Shown: piece by piece, positions 7,789-15,377 of the stretch | Numbering within the stretch: the first letter of the stretch is position 1 | Layout of the letters: each line of letters begins with the position of its first letter | From: CAYGWX01 sp964353855 [NCBI: uncultured bacterium] | Lineage (GTDB): Bacteria > Edwardsbacteria > CAYGWX01 | Length of the DNA: 28,923 nt | Direction of reading: 5' to 3' | NCBI GenBank assembly: GCA_964353855.1 | Contig: CAYGWX010000023.1 | Span: 1-28,923 of the forward strand | The notes under the pieces: generated by a model | Seen by the model: only the letters and a program-made list of their open reading frames with translations | What the model was told of the DNA's origin: nothing | The model's database searches: none | Position numbers and translations under genes: made by a program

Positions 7789-8985
7789 CTACTTGTTCGT
7801 CAGAGCCGCCACCCCGGGCAGGGTCTTCCCTTCCAGGAACTCCAGCGAAGCCCCGCCTCCGGTCGAGACATGGGAGACCTGGTCCTCCAGGCCCGCCTGG
7901 GCCACGGCGGCCGCTGAATCCCCTCCGCCCACGATGGTGGTGACGTCCTTCTGGGTGGCCTCGGCCAGGGCCTTAGCAATGGCCAGGGTTCCCTGAGCAA
8001 ACGCCTCGGTCTCGAAAATCCCCAACGGGCCGTTCCAGACCACGGTCTTGGCCTTCTGAATCTCCACGGAGAATGCCTTGATGCTCTCCGGGCCGATGTC
8101 CACGCCGTACCAATCCTCGGGGATCGCCGTCGCGGCCACGACCTTGGTCTGAGCGGTGGGCTCCAGGGAATCCGACACCAGGACATCCACGGGAAGCACA
8201 AACCTCCGGCCTTTTTCTTTGGCCTCCTCCATGACCGATCGTGCCAACTCCACTTTCTCCGCCTCCAGAAGGGACTTGCCCACCTCGAAGCCCTTGGCCT
8301 TGTAAAAGGTGTACATCATCCCTCCCCCGATGAGCAGGGTATCCACCTTATCCAGAAGGTTCTCGATCACGTCGATCTTGCCTGAGATCTTGGCCCCGCC
8401 CAGAATAGCGACAAAGGGCCGCTCGGGACTTTCCAGGGCCTTGCCGAGATACTCCATTTCCTTGAGCATCAAAAGCCCGGCGGCGCAGGGCGAGAGAAAA
8501 CGGGTCACGCCCTCGGTGGACGCGTGGGCCCGGTGAGCCGTGCCGAAGGCATCGTTCACATAGAGCTCGCCCAGGCTGGACAGCTGCTTGGCAAAGCCGG
8601 CCTCGTTGGCCTCTTCCTCGGGATGGTACCTCAAATTCTCAAGCAGCAGAATGTCGCCATCCCGGAGGGCCTCAGCCTGGGCTTCCACCTCCGGCCCGAT
8701 GCAGTCTTTGGCCATGGCCACGGGCTTTTTGAGAAGTTCCGAAAGCCGCTGGGCACAGGGAGCCAGGCTCATGGCCGGCACCACCTTGCCGTCCGGACGT
8801 CCGAGGTGCGACATCAAAACGACCCGGGCGCCTTTGGAGACCAGATGCTGGATCGTCGGCAGGCTCGCCCGGATCCGGGTATCGTCCCTGATCGCCCCGC
8901 TTTTCTTGTCCAGGGGGACATTGAAGTCCACCCGCACGAGCACCCGCTTGCCCTTGACCTCCAGATCGGACACGGCGAGCTTCAT
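7789..8985 (-). CDS. pgk: Phosphoglycerate kinase
   Basis: This 398-residue glycolytic enzyme makes ATP from 1,3-bisphosphoglycerate and ADP. Conserved blocks run in order: [58 protein letters not shown], the [11 protein letters not shown] nucleotide-site segment, and [10 protein letters not shown] with [14 protein letters not shown] at the C-terminus. Its length is standard and there is no TPI fusion of the kind found in some bacteria. The ATG at 8985 has a GGAG ribosome binding site about 9 nt upstream. It follows GAPDH by 27 bp on the same strand, the usual gap-pgk order. Confidence 0.98.
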   Translation of the reverse strand: MKLAVSDLEVKGKRVLVRVDFNVPLDKKSGAIRDDTRIRASLPTIQHLVSKGARVVLMSHLGRPDGKVVPAMSLAPCAQRLSELLKKPVAMAKDCIGPEVEAQAEALRDGDILLLENLRYHPEEEANEAGFAKQLSSLGELYVNDAFGTAHRAHASTEGVTRFLSPCAAGLLMLKEMEYLGKALESPERPFVAILGGAKISGKIDVIENLLDKVDTLLIGGGMMYTFYKAKGFEVGKSLLEAEKVELARSVMEEAKEKGRRFVLPVDVLVSDSLEPTAQTKVVAATAIPEDWYGVDIGPESIKAFSVEIQKAKTVVWNGPLGIFETEAFAQGTLAIAKALAEATQKDVTTIVGGGDSAAAVAQAGLEDQVSHVSTGGGASLEFLEGKTLPGVAALTNK

Positions 8986-9012
8986 GACCGCATTCTCCTT
9001 TCCAGGGCTCCT

Positions 9013-10086
<1,074 letters not shown>

Positions 10087-10151
10087 TTAACGTTAGGGCG
10101 TTCGCCCTCGCGTCCTTGGGAACGCCGATGCGTCTGTCGCGGGAGCTGCGC

Positions 10152-10442
10152 TCAGGCTTTCTTGGCTCTTTCCTTCGCCGCCTCGACGCCCGCGGCTACG
10201 ATCTCCTTTTTTTCCTCCACGTAGTGTTTCCCCTTGTCCATCCATTCCGTCCCCTTGGCCCTGGCCTCTCCGTAGAGCTCCTCTCCCTTTTTGACCAGGT
10301 CCTCGGTTTTATCCCGGATCAGCTTGCGGGTCTTTTCCCCGGACTGGGGCGCGAAGACCAGCGCCAGAACGCCGCCGATGATCCCCCCGGTCAGGAAGGC
10401 GATGACCACCGCCCCGGCCCCGAAATCCTTTCCGTTCGCCAT
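10152..10442 (-). CDS. YtxH-like membrane-anchored protein
   Basis: This 96-residue protein has one membrane helix near residues 8-27 (GAVVIAFLTGGIIGGVLALVFAP), immediately followed by the SGEKTRKLIRDKTEDL motif that marks the YtxH family, then a charged, probably helical tail rich in Lys, Glu and Ala. YtxH proteins are small membrane proteins of unclear role, some linked to stress. The start has an AAAGGAGG ribosome binding site. It pairs with the DUF948 gene 35 bp upstream; this pair is common in bacteria and suggests a shared envelope role. Its place between two glycolytic genes is unexplained. Confidence 0.8.
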   Translation of the reverse strand: MANGKDFGAGAVVIAFLTGGIIGGVLALVFAPQSGEKTRKLIRDKTEDLVKKGEELYGEARAKGTEWMDKGKHYVEEKKEIVAAGVEAAKERAKKA

Positions 10443-10477
10443 TTCATCCTCCTTTGCTTATGGGTTCGCTGAACCGA

Positions 10478-10870
10478 TCAGCCGTGCGGCTCCTGCTTTC
10501 TTTTCCGCAGGAACCCTATCCCCTTCTTGATCCCGAAGGCCAGGGCCGAGATCACCGCCACCCTCGGGATGACCTGCTTCTCCAGGACCTGGCCCAGGAG
10601 CCCGATCTTCTCGGCCGCGCCCCGGATCGAGCTCGTGGCGCTCCCCAGGTTCTTCACCGCCTCGTCGGCTTGGGTGGCGATGTGGCGCACATGGGAGGCG
10701 GTCTCGCCCAGCTCGCGCAACAGCGGCAGGAGTTCCCCCCCGGCCTGCTCCACCAGCCGGTCCACCGAGGAGAGGGTCTTCTTGAGCTGAATCAGGACCG
10801 GGATGAGGTACCCGACCAACGCCGCAGCGAGCACCGCAAAGACCAACAGCACGAATTGCATGATCGTCAT
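10478..10870 (-). CDS. DUF948 family membrane protein
   Basis: This 130-residue protein has one N-terminal membrane helix (about residues 3-27, QFVLLVFAVLAAALVGYLIPVL), followed by a long amphipathic, coiled-coil-like region (ALKKTLSSVDRLVEQAGG-like spacing of hydrophobic residues) and a basic C-terminus (KRKQEP). DUF948 proteins have no assigned biochemical function and are often next to YtxH genes, as here. It starts 19 bp after phosphofructokinase ends, with a GAAAGGCGAG ribosome binding site, so it is probably in the same transcript. The call rests on layout and neighbour more than on a diagnostic motif. Confidence 0.7.
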   Translation of the reverse strand: MTIMQFVLLVFAVLAAALVGYLIPVLIQLKKTLSSVDRLVEQAGGELLPLLRELGETASHVRHIATQADEAVKNLGSATSSIRGAAEKIGLLGQVLEKQVIPRVAVISALAFGIKKGIGFLRKRKQEPHG

Positions 10871-10889
10871 GGCTCGCCTTTCTTGAAGG

Positions 10890-11918
10890 TTATCCGAAGA
10901 ACGTCTCGGCGACCTCGAACAGCTCCGGGGGCACGGTCTTGAGCGTGGCCACGGCTTCCGCCAAAGGGACGCTCACGATCGTATTGCCTTTGAGCGCGAC
11001 CATCTTGCCCCAATCCCGGTGATCGACGAGGTCGGCGGCGGCGACCCCGAAGCGGGTGGCCAGCATCCGGTCGAAGGCCGTGGGCGACCCCCCCCTCAGG
11101 GTATGGCCGAGCGTCACGGAGCGGGCCTGGATCCCGGACTCCTTCTCGATCCACCGGGCCAGGACGTCCCCCACCCCGCCGAGGATGGCGTGCCCGAACT
11201 CGTCCAGGCGGACGTCCTTCCAGACCTCGGCATGGGTCTCCGGGAACTTGACCCCCTCCGCGACCACGACCATGGCGTAATGCTTGCGGAGATAGGCGCT
11301 CTTGACGTGCCGCAGGACGTCGTCCATGTCGAAGGGCTTTTCCGGGACCAGGGTCACGTCCGCGCTGCTGATGACTCCGCAGTAGAAGGCGATCCAGCCG
11401 GCGTACCGCCCCATGACCTCCACGACCATGACCCGGTGGTGCGAGGCCGTGGTGGTCTGCAGCCGGTCCACCGACTCCATGGCCACGTTCACCGCGGTAT
11501 CGAACCCGAAGGTGAAGTCCGTGGCCGAGAGATCGTTGTCGATCGTCTTGGGCACCCCGATCAGGGGGATGCCCTCCTCCTGGTGAAGCCTGCTGGCCAC
11601 CCCCAGGGTGTCCTCGCCCCCGATGGCCACCAGGGCGTCGAAGCCGGTCTTCTTGAAGTGCCGGACCAGCTTCTCCTTGTTTCCGGCCTCGCGGAGGGGA
11701 TTGGTGCGGCTGGAGCCGATGATCGTCCCGCCGACGGAGAGGATCCCGGAGGTGCCCTCCACGGTGAGGGGCATGTAGCGCTCCTCGAGGAGCCCCTTCC
11801 AGCCGTCGACGATGCCGTTGACCTCATGCCCGTAACGCGCCGAGCGGCGCACCACGGCCCGGAGGGTTCCGTTGAGGCCCGGGCAGTCCCCGCCCCCGGT
11901 CAAAATTCCGATCTTCAT
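10890..11918 (-). CDS. 6-phosphofructokinase with pyrophosphate-type active-site residues
   Basis: This 342-residue enzyme phosphorylates fructose 6-phosphate. The start MKIGILTGGGDCPGLNG and the PKTIDND motif with catalytic Asp127 place it in the phosphofructokinase A family, in the branch that also holds actinobacterial enzymes. Two residues predict the phosphate donor. At the position of Gly104 in the E. coli ATP enzyme there is Asp (GGEDT, Asp103 here), and at Gly124 there is Lys (PKTID, Lys124). Asp/Lys at these sites are the known signature of pyrophosphate-using enzymes, which work reversibly. The gene leads the carbon-metabolism cluster, with its own promoter (11953-11982) and a GGGAGG ribosome binding site. 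Confidence 0.92.
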   Translation of the reverse strand: MKIGILTGGGDCPGLNGTLRAVVRRSARYGHEVNGIVDGWKGLLEERYMPLTVEGTSGILSVGGTIIGSSRTNPLREAGNKEKLVRHFKKTGFDALVAIGGEDTLGVASRLHQEEGIPLIGVPKTIDNDLSATDFTFGFDTAVNVAMESVDRLQTTTASHHRVMVVEVMGRYAGWIAFYCGVISSADVTLVPEKPFDMDDVLRHVKSAYLRKHYAMVVVAEGVKFPETHAEVWKDVRLDEFGHAILGGVGDVLARWIEKESGIQARSVTLGHTLRGGSPTAFDRMLATRFGVAAADLVDHRDWGKMVALKGNTIVSVPLAEAVATLKTVPPELFEVAETFFG

Positions 11919-11952
11919 AGACCTCCCTTGAGCAGACAGGTTAGAACTGATT

Positions 11953-11982
11953 ATTATACCAAAATCGTTCTCAGGATGGCAA
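11953..11982 (-). promoter_or_regulatory. Sigma70-type promoter for the glycolytic gene cluster
   Basis: On the minus strand a perfect -10 TATAAT (11953-11958) lies 18 bp from a -35 TTGCCA (11977-11982). Transcription would start near 11946, about 28 nt before the phosphofructokinase ATG. All genes from here to the fumarase terminator at 485 share one strand and mostly have short gaps, so this may drive the whole block. Confidence 0.7.
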
Positions 11983-12068
11983 GAGCTTTATCCGATAATA
12001 TTTCAAAAAAGGTCCTTTCGCCGTTCCTTTTCCGTGATCCTTCCGGTGCGCCCTAAGCCTTCCCGGCT

Positions 12069-12086
12069 CGGGAGGTTATACTCCCG
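12069..12086 (-). terminator. Short hairpin just after the ComF-like gene
   Basis: A 6-bp inverted repeat (CGGGAG and CTCCCG with a 6-nt loop) lies next to the stop of the ComF-like gene. There is no T run after it on the minus strand, so its role as a terminator is uncertain. Confidence 0.3.
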
Positions 12087-12087
12087 G

Positions 12088-12825
12088 TCAGGATTGCGCC
12101 CAGCAGGCCACCACGGCCGTGATCTTCCCGGCTCCGGCCAGGATCAGGGCCTCCCCGCAGGCTTCCAGGGTGGCCCCGGTCGTGGTCACGTCGTCCACCA
12201 ACAGCACGGCCTTGCCCGAAACGGCCGGCTTATCCTTCACCCGAAAAGCCCCCCGGACATTGGCGAGCCGCTCCTCTTTCTTCAGGCCGGTCTGGGAGCG
12301 GGTGTTCCGGACTCGTTTGAGGGCCCTGGTCAGGATCGGAATCCCGAGACGTGCAGCGACCTCCCGGGCCAGAAGGTCGCTCTGGTTGTAGCCCCGCTCC
12401 CGCTTCCGGGCGGAATGCAGGGGGACCGGGATCACCGCGTCGAAGCCCGCTCCGCCCGGCAGGCTCCCGGCCATCCATTCCCCCAGCCGCCGGGCCAGGG
12501 ATCTCTTGTTGCGGTACTTGAGGTTGTGGATGATCCCGCGCATCGGGTCGGGGTCGTCGTCCTTTTCCGGGCCCTGGGTCTTGAAAAGGCCGGCGGCGTA
12601 GATCGGCCGGACCAGCTTGCAGGCCTCCAGGGCCGCCTCCCCGTCCCAGCGCTCCACCCTGGCCCAGCAACGGGAGCAGACCACCCGTTCCCCGCGCGAC
12701 AGGCGTTCACGGCACAAAACGCAGAGAGGCGGGTAGAGGAGATCCAGCACCGCCTCCCAGCCCTGAGCCAAAAGGCTCCAGGGCCGCGTTTGATTTGGGT
12801 CTTCCCTACCCCCAGCGCCCGACAC
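12088..12825 (-). CDS. ComF family phosphoribosyltransferase-like protein
   Basis: This protein of up to 245 residues has the ComF layout: an N-terminal zinc-ribbon-like part with two Cys pairs (CVLC and CSRC, about residues 36-57), a middle segment with FDAVIPVPLHSARKRERGYNQSDLLA, and a C-terminal phosphoribosyltransferase motif VLLVDDVTTTGATLEACGEAL. ComF proteins support uptake or handling of transforming DNA in some bacteria, but many homologues are uncharacterised. The start is uncertain: the frame opens with GTG at 12825, and the first 18 residues look like low-complexity DNA. A TTG at 12771 with GGAG upstream is an alternative. It follows the outer-membrane protein gene by 21 bp. Confidence 0.85.
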   Translation of the reverse strand: MSGAGGREDPNQTRPWSLLAQGWEAVLDLLYPPLCVLCRERLSRGERVVCSRCWARVERWDGEAALEACKLVRPIYAAGLFKTQGPEKDDDPDPMRGIIHNLKYRNKRSLARRLGEWMAGSLPGGAGFDAVIPVPLHSARKRERGYNQSDLLAREVAARLGIPILTRALKRVRNTRSQTGLKKEERLANVRGAFRVKDKPAVSGKAVLLVDDVTTTGATLEACGEALILAGAGKITAVVACWAQS

Positions 12826-12846
12826 CCTGCACCCGACGCCGGCTTT

Positions 12847-14199
12847 CTACCAGTTGAGCTTGAAGTCCACCCGCGGGGAGAACTTCTCGATGGCATAGTA
12901 ACCGGACCTGGCCACGGTGTTTCCCTTTTCGTCCTGCGCTCCGGCCTCGCGGTACTCGAAGGTCCTCTGGTAGGTCAGGTAGAGCATGAAATGGGGATAG
13001 ACCTCCCGTCCGGCCTCGATCGTGACCAGGGTGTGCTCGTTGGTCTTGAACAGGTCCCGGGTGGACTCCACGTTCTTCTGGTCGTAAGCCAGGGTGAAGT
13101 CGGTCTTGGGCACGAGCTTGGGGGCCAGGGCGGTGAGGTGCAGGATGCCGCTGTGCTTGAGCTTGGAGTAATGCTGGTAGTTCCCCCGGAGCGTGACCTT
13201 GTCCAGGACGTAGCCGGCCAGCTCCCCGAAGGTGCCGTTCTTGCCCGCGGTATCCACCGTGGCCAGGAGGAAAGCTTTGCGCAAGGGCACCCCGCTGCTG
13301 TCCCGGTAGCGCTCCACCTCGTAGAATCCGTCGAAGTAGCGTGGGATGAACTCTTTGCCCAGGAAACGCTCCTCTAACTTGGCCCCGACCGCGAAGAGGT
13401 TCGTGGCCTGGACCCTGGCCGCGATCCCGGTCGCGCCTCCGGCCCCGTGGTCGTTGATCTTCCCGAAGTCGGTATAGAGGTCGGCCTCAAAGGCCTCGGA
13501 CTTGACGATGGGGAGCCCGGCGTCGAAGCCCCAGGCCGAGATCGCGTCAGCGGTGCTGCGGGTCTGGTCCGGGTCGATGTCTCCCACCCAGGAGAGCCCG
13601 GCCTCGAGGTTCTTCACGATGGGCAGGGCCATCCTGGAGAGCGGGCGCACGAACCCCCGCAGGGCGTAGATCTCGAACCGGCCCAGGTTGGAGGTCATGA
13701 ACTGCCCTCCGGCGATGGGGAAGCCCACCCGGCCGTAGAGCCCGGCCCTGCGGTAGTTCTCGTCGGTCTGGTTGGAATAGTGGTTCATCAGGAACCCGTG
13801 GCCCAGGGTGTAGTCCTGGATGGCCCCGACCCTGGCCTCGACCAGGTCCTTGGAGCCCCCGTACCCGATGTGGTCGATGATCCGGCCGAAACGCTTGCCG
13901 TCGTATTTGTCCGCCGGGCGGATGGCCCCGGTCTTGGAGTTCCACAGCAGGTCCACGTTGATCCCCGCGCTGAACTTGGCGATGCGCAGCTCGGGCACGG
14001 CCCGCACCCGGTAGTGCAGCACGCCATCGATCGTGGTGAACCCCAGGCCCGAGGTCAGGCCGAAGGCCTGCTTCTTGCCCTCCTCCAGGCCCTTCTCCTT
14101 GGCCAGGTCGCTCAGGTCCACGACCTGGGCCCGGGCGGAAAGGCCGGACAGCAGGATCGTGGCCAGAAGGGCTGAAATGACCGGATAGATCTTCCTCAT
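12847..14199 (-). CDS. Predicted outer-membrane beta-barrel protein, function unknown
   Basis: I do not recognise a named family. The 450-residue protein starts with a clear signal peptide (MRKIYPVISALLATILLSG, cleavage probably after the SARA segment near residue 24). The rest shows alternating hydrophobic and polar residues, many aromatic and Gly residues and no membrane helix, as in beta barrels. It ends FSPRVDFKLNW, and a terminal aromatic residue in a last beta strand is typical of proteins inserted by the Bam machinery. I chose ATG at 14199 because AAAGGAGAG lies just upstream and the signal peptide begins here; the open frame extends 27 codons further upstream without support. It implies an outer membrane. 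Confidence 0.75.
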   Translation of the reverse strand: MRKIYPVISALLATILLSGLSARAQVVDLSDLAKEKGLEEGKKQAFGLTSGLGFTTIDGVLHYRVRAVPELRIAKFSAGINVDLLWNSKTGAIRPADKYDGKRFGRIIDHIGYGGSKDLVEARVGAIQDYTLGHGFLMNHYSNQTDENYRRAGLYGRVGFPIAGGQFMTSNLGRFEIYALRGFVRPLSRMALPIVKNLEAGLSWVGDIDPDQTRSTADAISAWGFDAGLPIVKSEAFEADLYTDFGKINDHGAGGATGIAARVQATNLFAVGAKLEERFLGKEFIPRYFDGFYEVERYRDSSGVPLRKAFLLATVDTAGKNGTFGELAGYVLDKVTLRGNYQHYSKLKHSGILHLTALAPKLVPKTDFTLAYDQKNVESTRDLFKTNEHTLVTIEAGREVYPHFMLYLTYQRTFEYREAGAQDEKGNTVARSGYYAIEKFSPRVDFKLNW

Positions 14200-14259
14200 C
14201 CCATCTCTCCTTTCAAGGTTCTCACTCATATTTAGGGTAAAGCCGATAGCTCCGTTTTC

Positions 14260-14291
14260 AGTCCACAGTCTACAGTCCACAGTCTACAGTC
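14260..14291. repeat. Heptamer tandem repeat AGTCCAC/AGTCTAC
   Basis: Four alternating 7-bp units plus a partial one make a perfect 14-bp direct repeat. It lies in the gap between Lgt and the outer-membrane protein gene. Confidence 0.85.
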
Positions 14292-14323
14292 GCTTTGGTC
14301 TCTGACCTTCTCGCTTCCCTCTA

Positions 14324-14372
14324 CTCTTTACTCTCTACTCTCTACTCTCTACTCTCTACTTGCTACTCTCTG
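14324..14372. repeat. Heptamer tandem repeat CTCTCTA, overlapping the 3' end of lgt
   Basis: Seven consecutive 7-bp units, four of them identical CTCTCTA (14331-14358). The lgt stop codon (14356-14358) and its last five codons lie inside the array, so repeat turnover could change the protein's end. Confidence 0.9.
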
Positions 14373-15141
14373 CTTTTCTCGCCCGCATTCCGAGGATGAC
14401 CAGAAAGGCGACCGCCAGGGCCGCCAGGGCCAGGCTCGCCACCCGGCTCTCCGGGATATCCATGCGGCTCCACAGGACCGTGGATTGCGGGTCGTAATAG
14501 CGCCAGGTGTCGGAAAGAAACCGCCAGGTTCCGTAAAGCAGGACGAAGCTCCAGAGAATCGCCCCCTGGAAGGGCTTCTTCCTGCGGACCAGGAGGAGGA
14601 TCCCCAGGATGACCAGCCCGGCCAGGGCCTCGTAAACCTGGGTGGGGTGAAGCCGGGCCACGTCCCCGAACTGGTATCCCGCCGGGCAGTTCTCGGGGAA
14701 GGTGACGCCCCAGGGAACCCCGGTCGGATTCCCGAAGCAGCACCCGTTCAGGAAGCACCCCACCCGGCCCAAGAACACCCCCAGGGCAAAGGCCGGGGCC
14801 CCGAGGTCCGAGGTCCGCCAGATGGGCAGGTGCTTCTTCCACATGAACAGGAAGCCCACCGGCACGGCCAGGAGCACTCCCCCGTAGAAGGTGAGTCCGC
14901 CTTCCCAGACCGCGAGCACGGACAGGGGCCGGGCCGCGAATTCGTTCCAGTGGGGCAGGACGTAGGCGATCCGGGACCCGATCACGGAAGCGAAAAGCAC
15001 CCACAGACCGAGGTCCATCACCTTGTCCGGGGGGATGTTCTCCCGCTTGCCCTCCCGGGAGACCCACCCGATGCCCACCAGGAAGGCGATGGCCAGCATC
15101 AGGCCGTAGGTGTGGATGTAATGGAAGATGGTTGGGAACAT
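14356..15141 (-). CDS. lgt: Prolipoprotein diacylglyceryl transferase
   Basis: This 261-residue inner-membrane enzyme attaches diacylglycerol from phosphatidylglycerol to the Cys of lipoprotein precursors, the first step of lipoprotein maturation. Several membrane helices are visible. The family signature is the GRVGCFLNGCCFGNPTGVPWGVTFP region (about residues 125-150; Arg and Asn conserved), followed by LHPTQVYEAL, whose His and Tyr are conserved. The N-terminal HTYGLMLAIAF segment is also typical. The C-terminus (RARKAESSK) is encoded within a heptamer repeat. A promoter at 15154-15183 would give a leader of only about 6 nt, and no ribosome binding site is evident. Confidence 0.94.
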   Translation of the reverse strand: MFPTIFHYIHTYGLMLAIAFLVGIGWVSREGKRENIPPDKVMDLGLWVLFASVIGSRIAYVLPHWNEFAARPLSVLAVWEGGLTFYGGVLLAVPVGFLFMWKKHLPIWRTSDLGAPAFALGVFLGRVGCFLNGCCFGNPTGVPWGVTFPENCPAGYQFGDVARLHPTQVYEALAGLVILGILLLVRRKKPFQGAILWSFVLLYGTWRFLSDTWRYYDPQSTVLWSRMDIPESRVASLALAALAVAFLVILGMRARKAESSK

Positions 15142-15153
15142 GGAATCGGGGTT

Positions 15154-15183
15154 ATTTTAACATAAAGCAGGCGGGGAGGTCAA
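15154..15183 (-). promoter_or_regulatory. Sigma70-type promoter for lgt
   Basis: On the minus strand, -35 TTGACC (15178-15183), 18-bp spacer, -10 TAAAAT (15154-15159). The predicted start of transcription, near 15147, is only about 6 nt before the lgt ATG, so the mRNA would be nearly leaderless. Confidence 0.6.
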
Positions 15184-15188
15184 TGAGC

Positions 15189-15322
15189 GGTCAACCGTCT
15201 CAACCGTAGCGAAGCGTTCAACCGCTTCTACCGTAGCGAAGCGATCAACCGTTTCCACCGTAGCGAAGCGTTCAATCGTCTCAACCGTAGCGAAGCGGTC
15301 AACCGCTTCCCCATAGCGCAGC
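15189..15322. repeat. 27-bp tandem repeat, island A (five units)
   Basis: Five units of 27, 27, 27, 27 and 26 bp (starts 15189, 15216, 15243, 15270, 15297), each ending ACCGTAGCGAAGC with small differences. Unit junctions contain inverted repeats such as GAAGCGGTCAACCGCTTC (15293-15310). There are no spacers, so it is not CRISPR. The same unit occurs in the opposite orientation at islands B and C. Read on the minus strand it gives an open nine-residue repeat (RFATVETVD), probably without coding meaning. The stretch 15323-15377 holds nothing else I can name. Confidence 0.9.
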
Positions 15323-15377
15323 GATCCAGCGTTAGTTAAGGAAGGGGGGCGGTCTTGGGGGCTTTGCCAATCAATAA

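Noticed and set aside
15189-15322. CRISPR array
   Set aside because: Units follow each other without unique spacers, and no cas gene is present.
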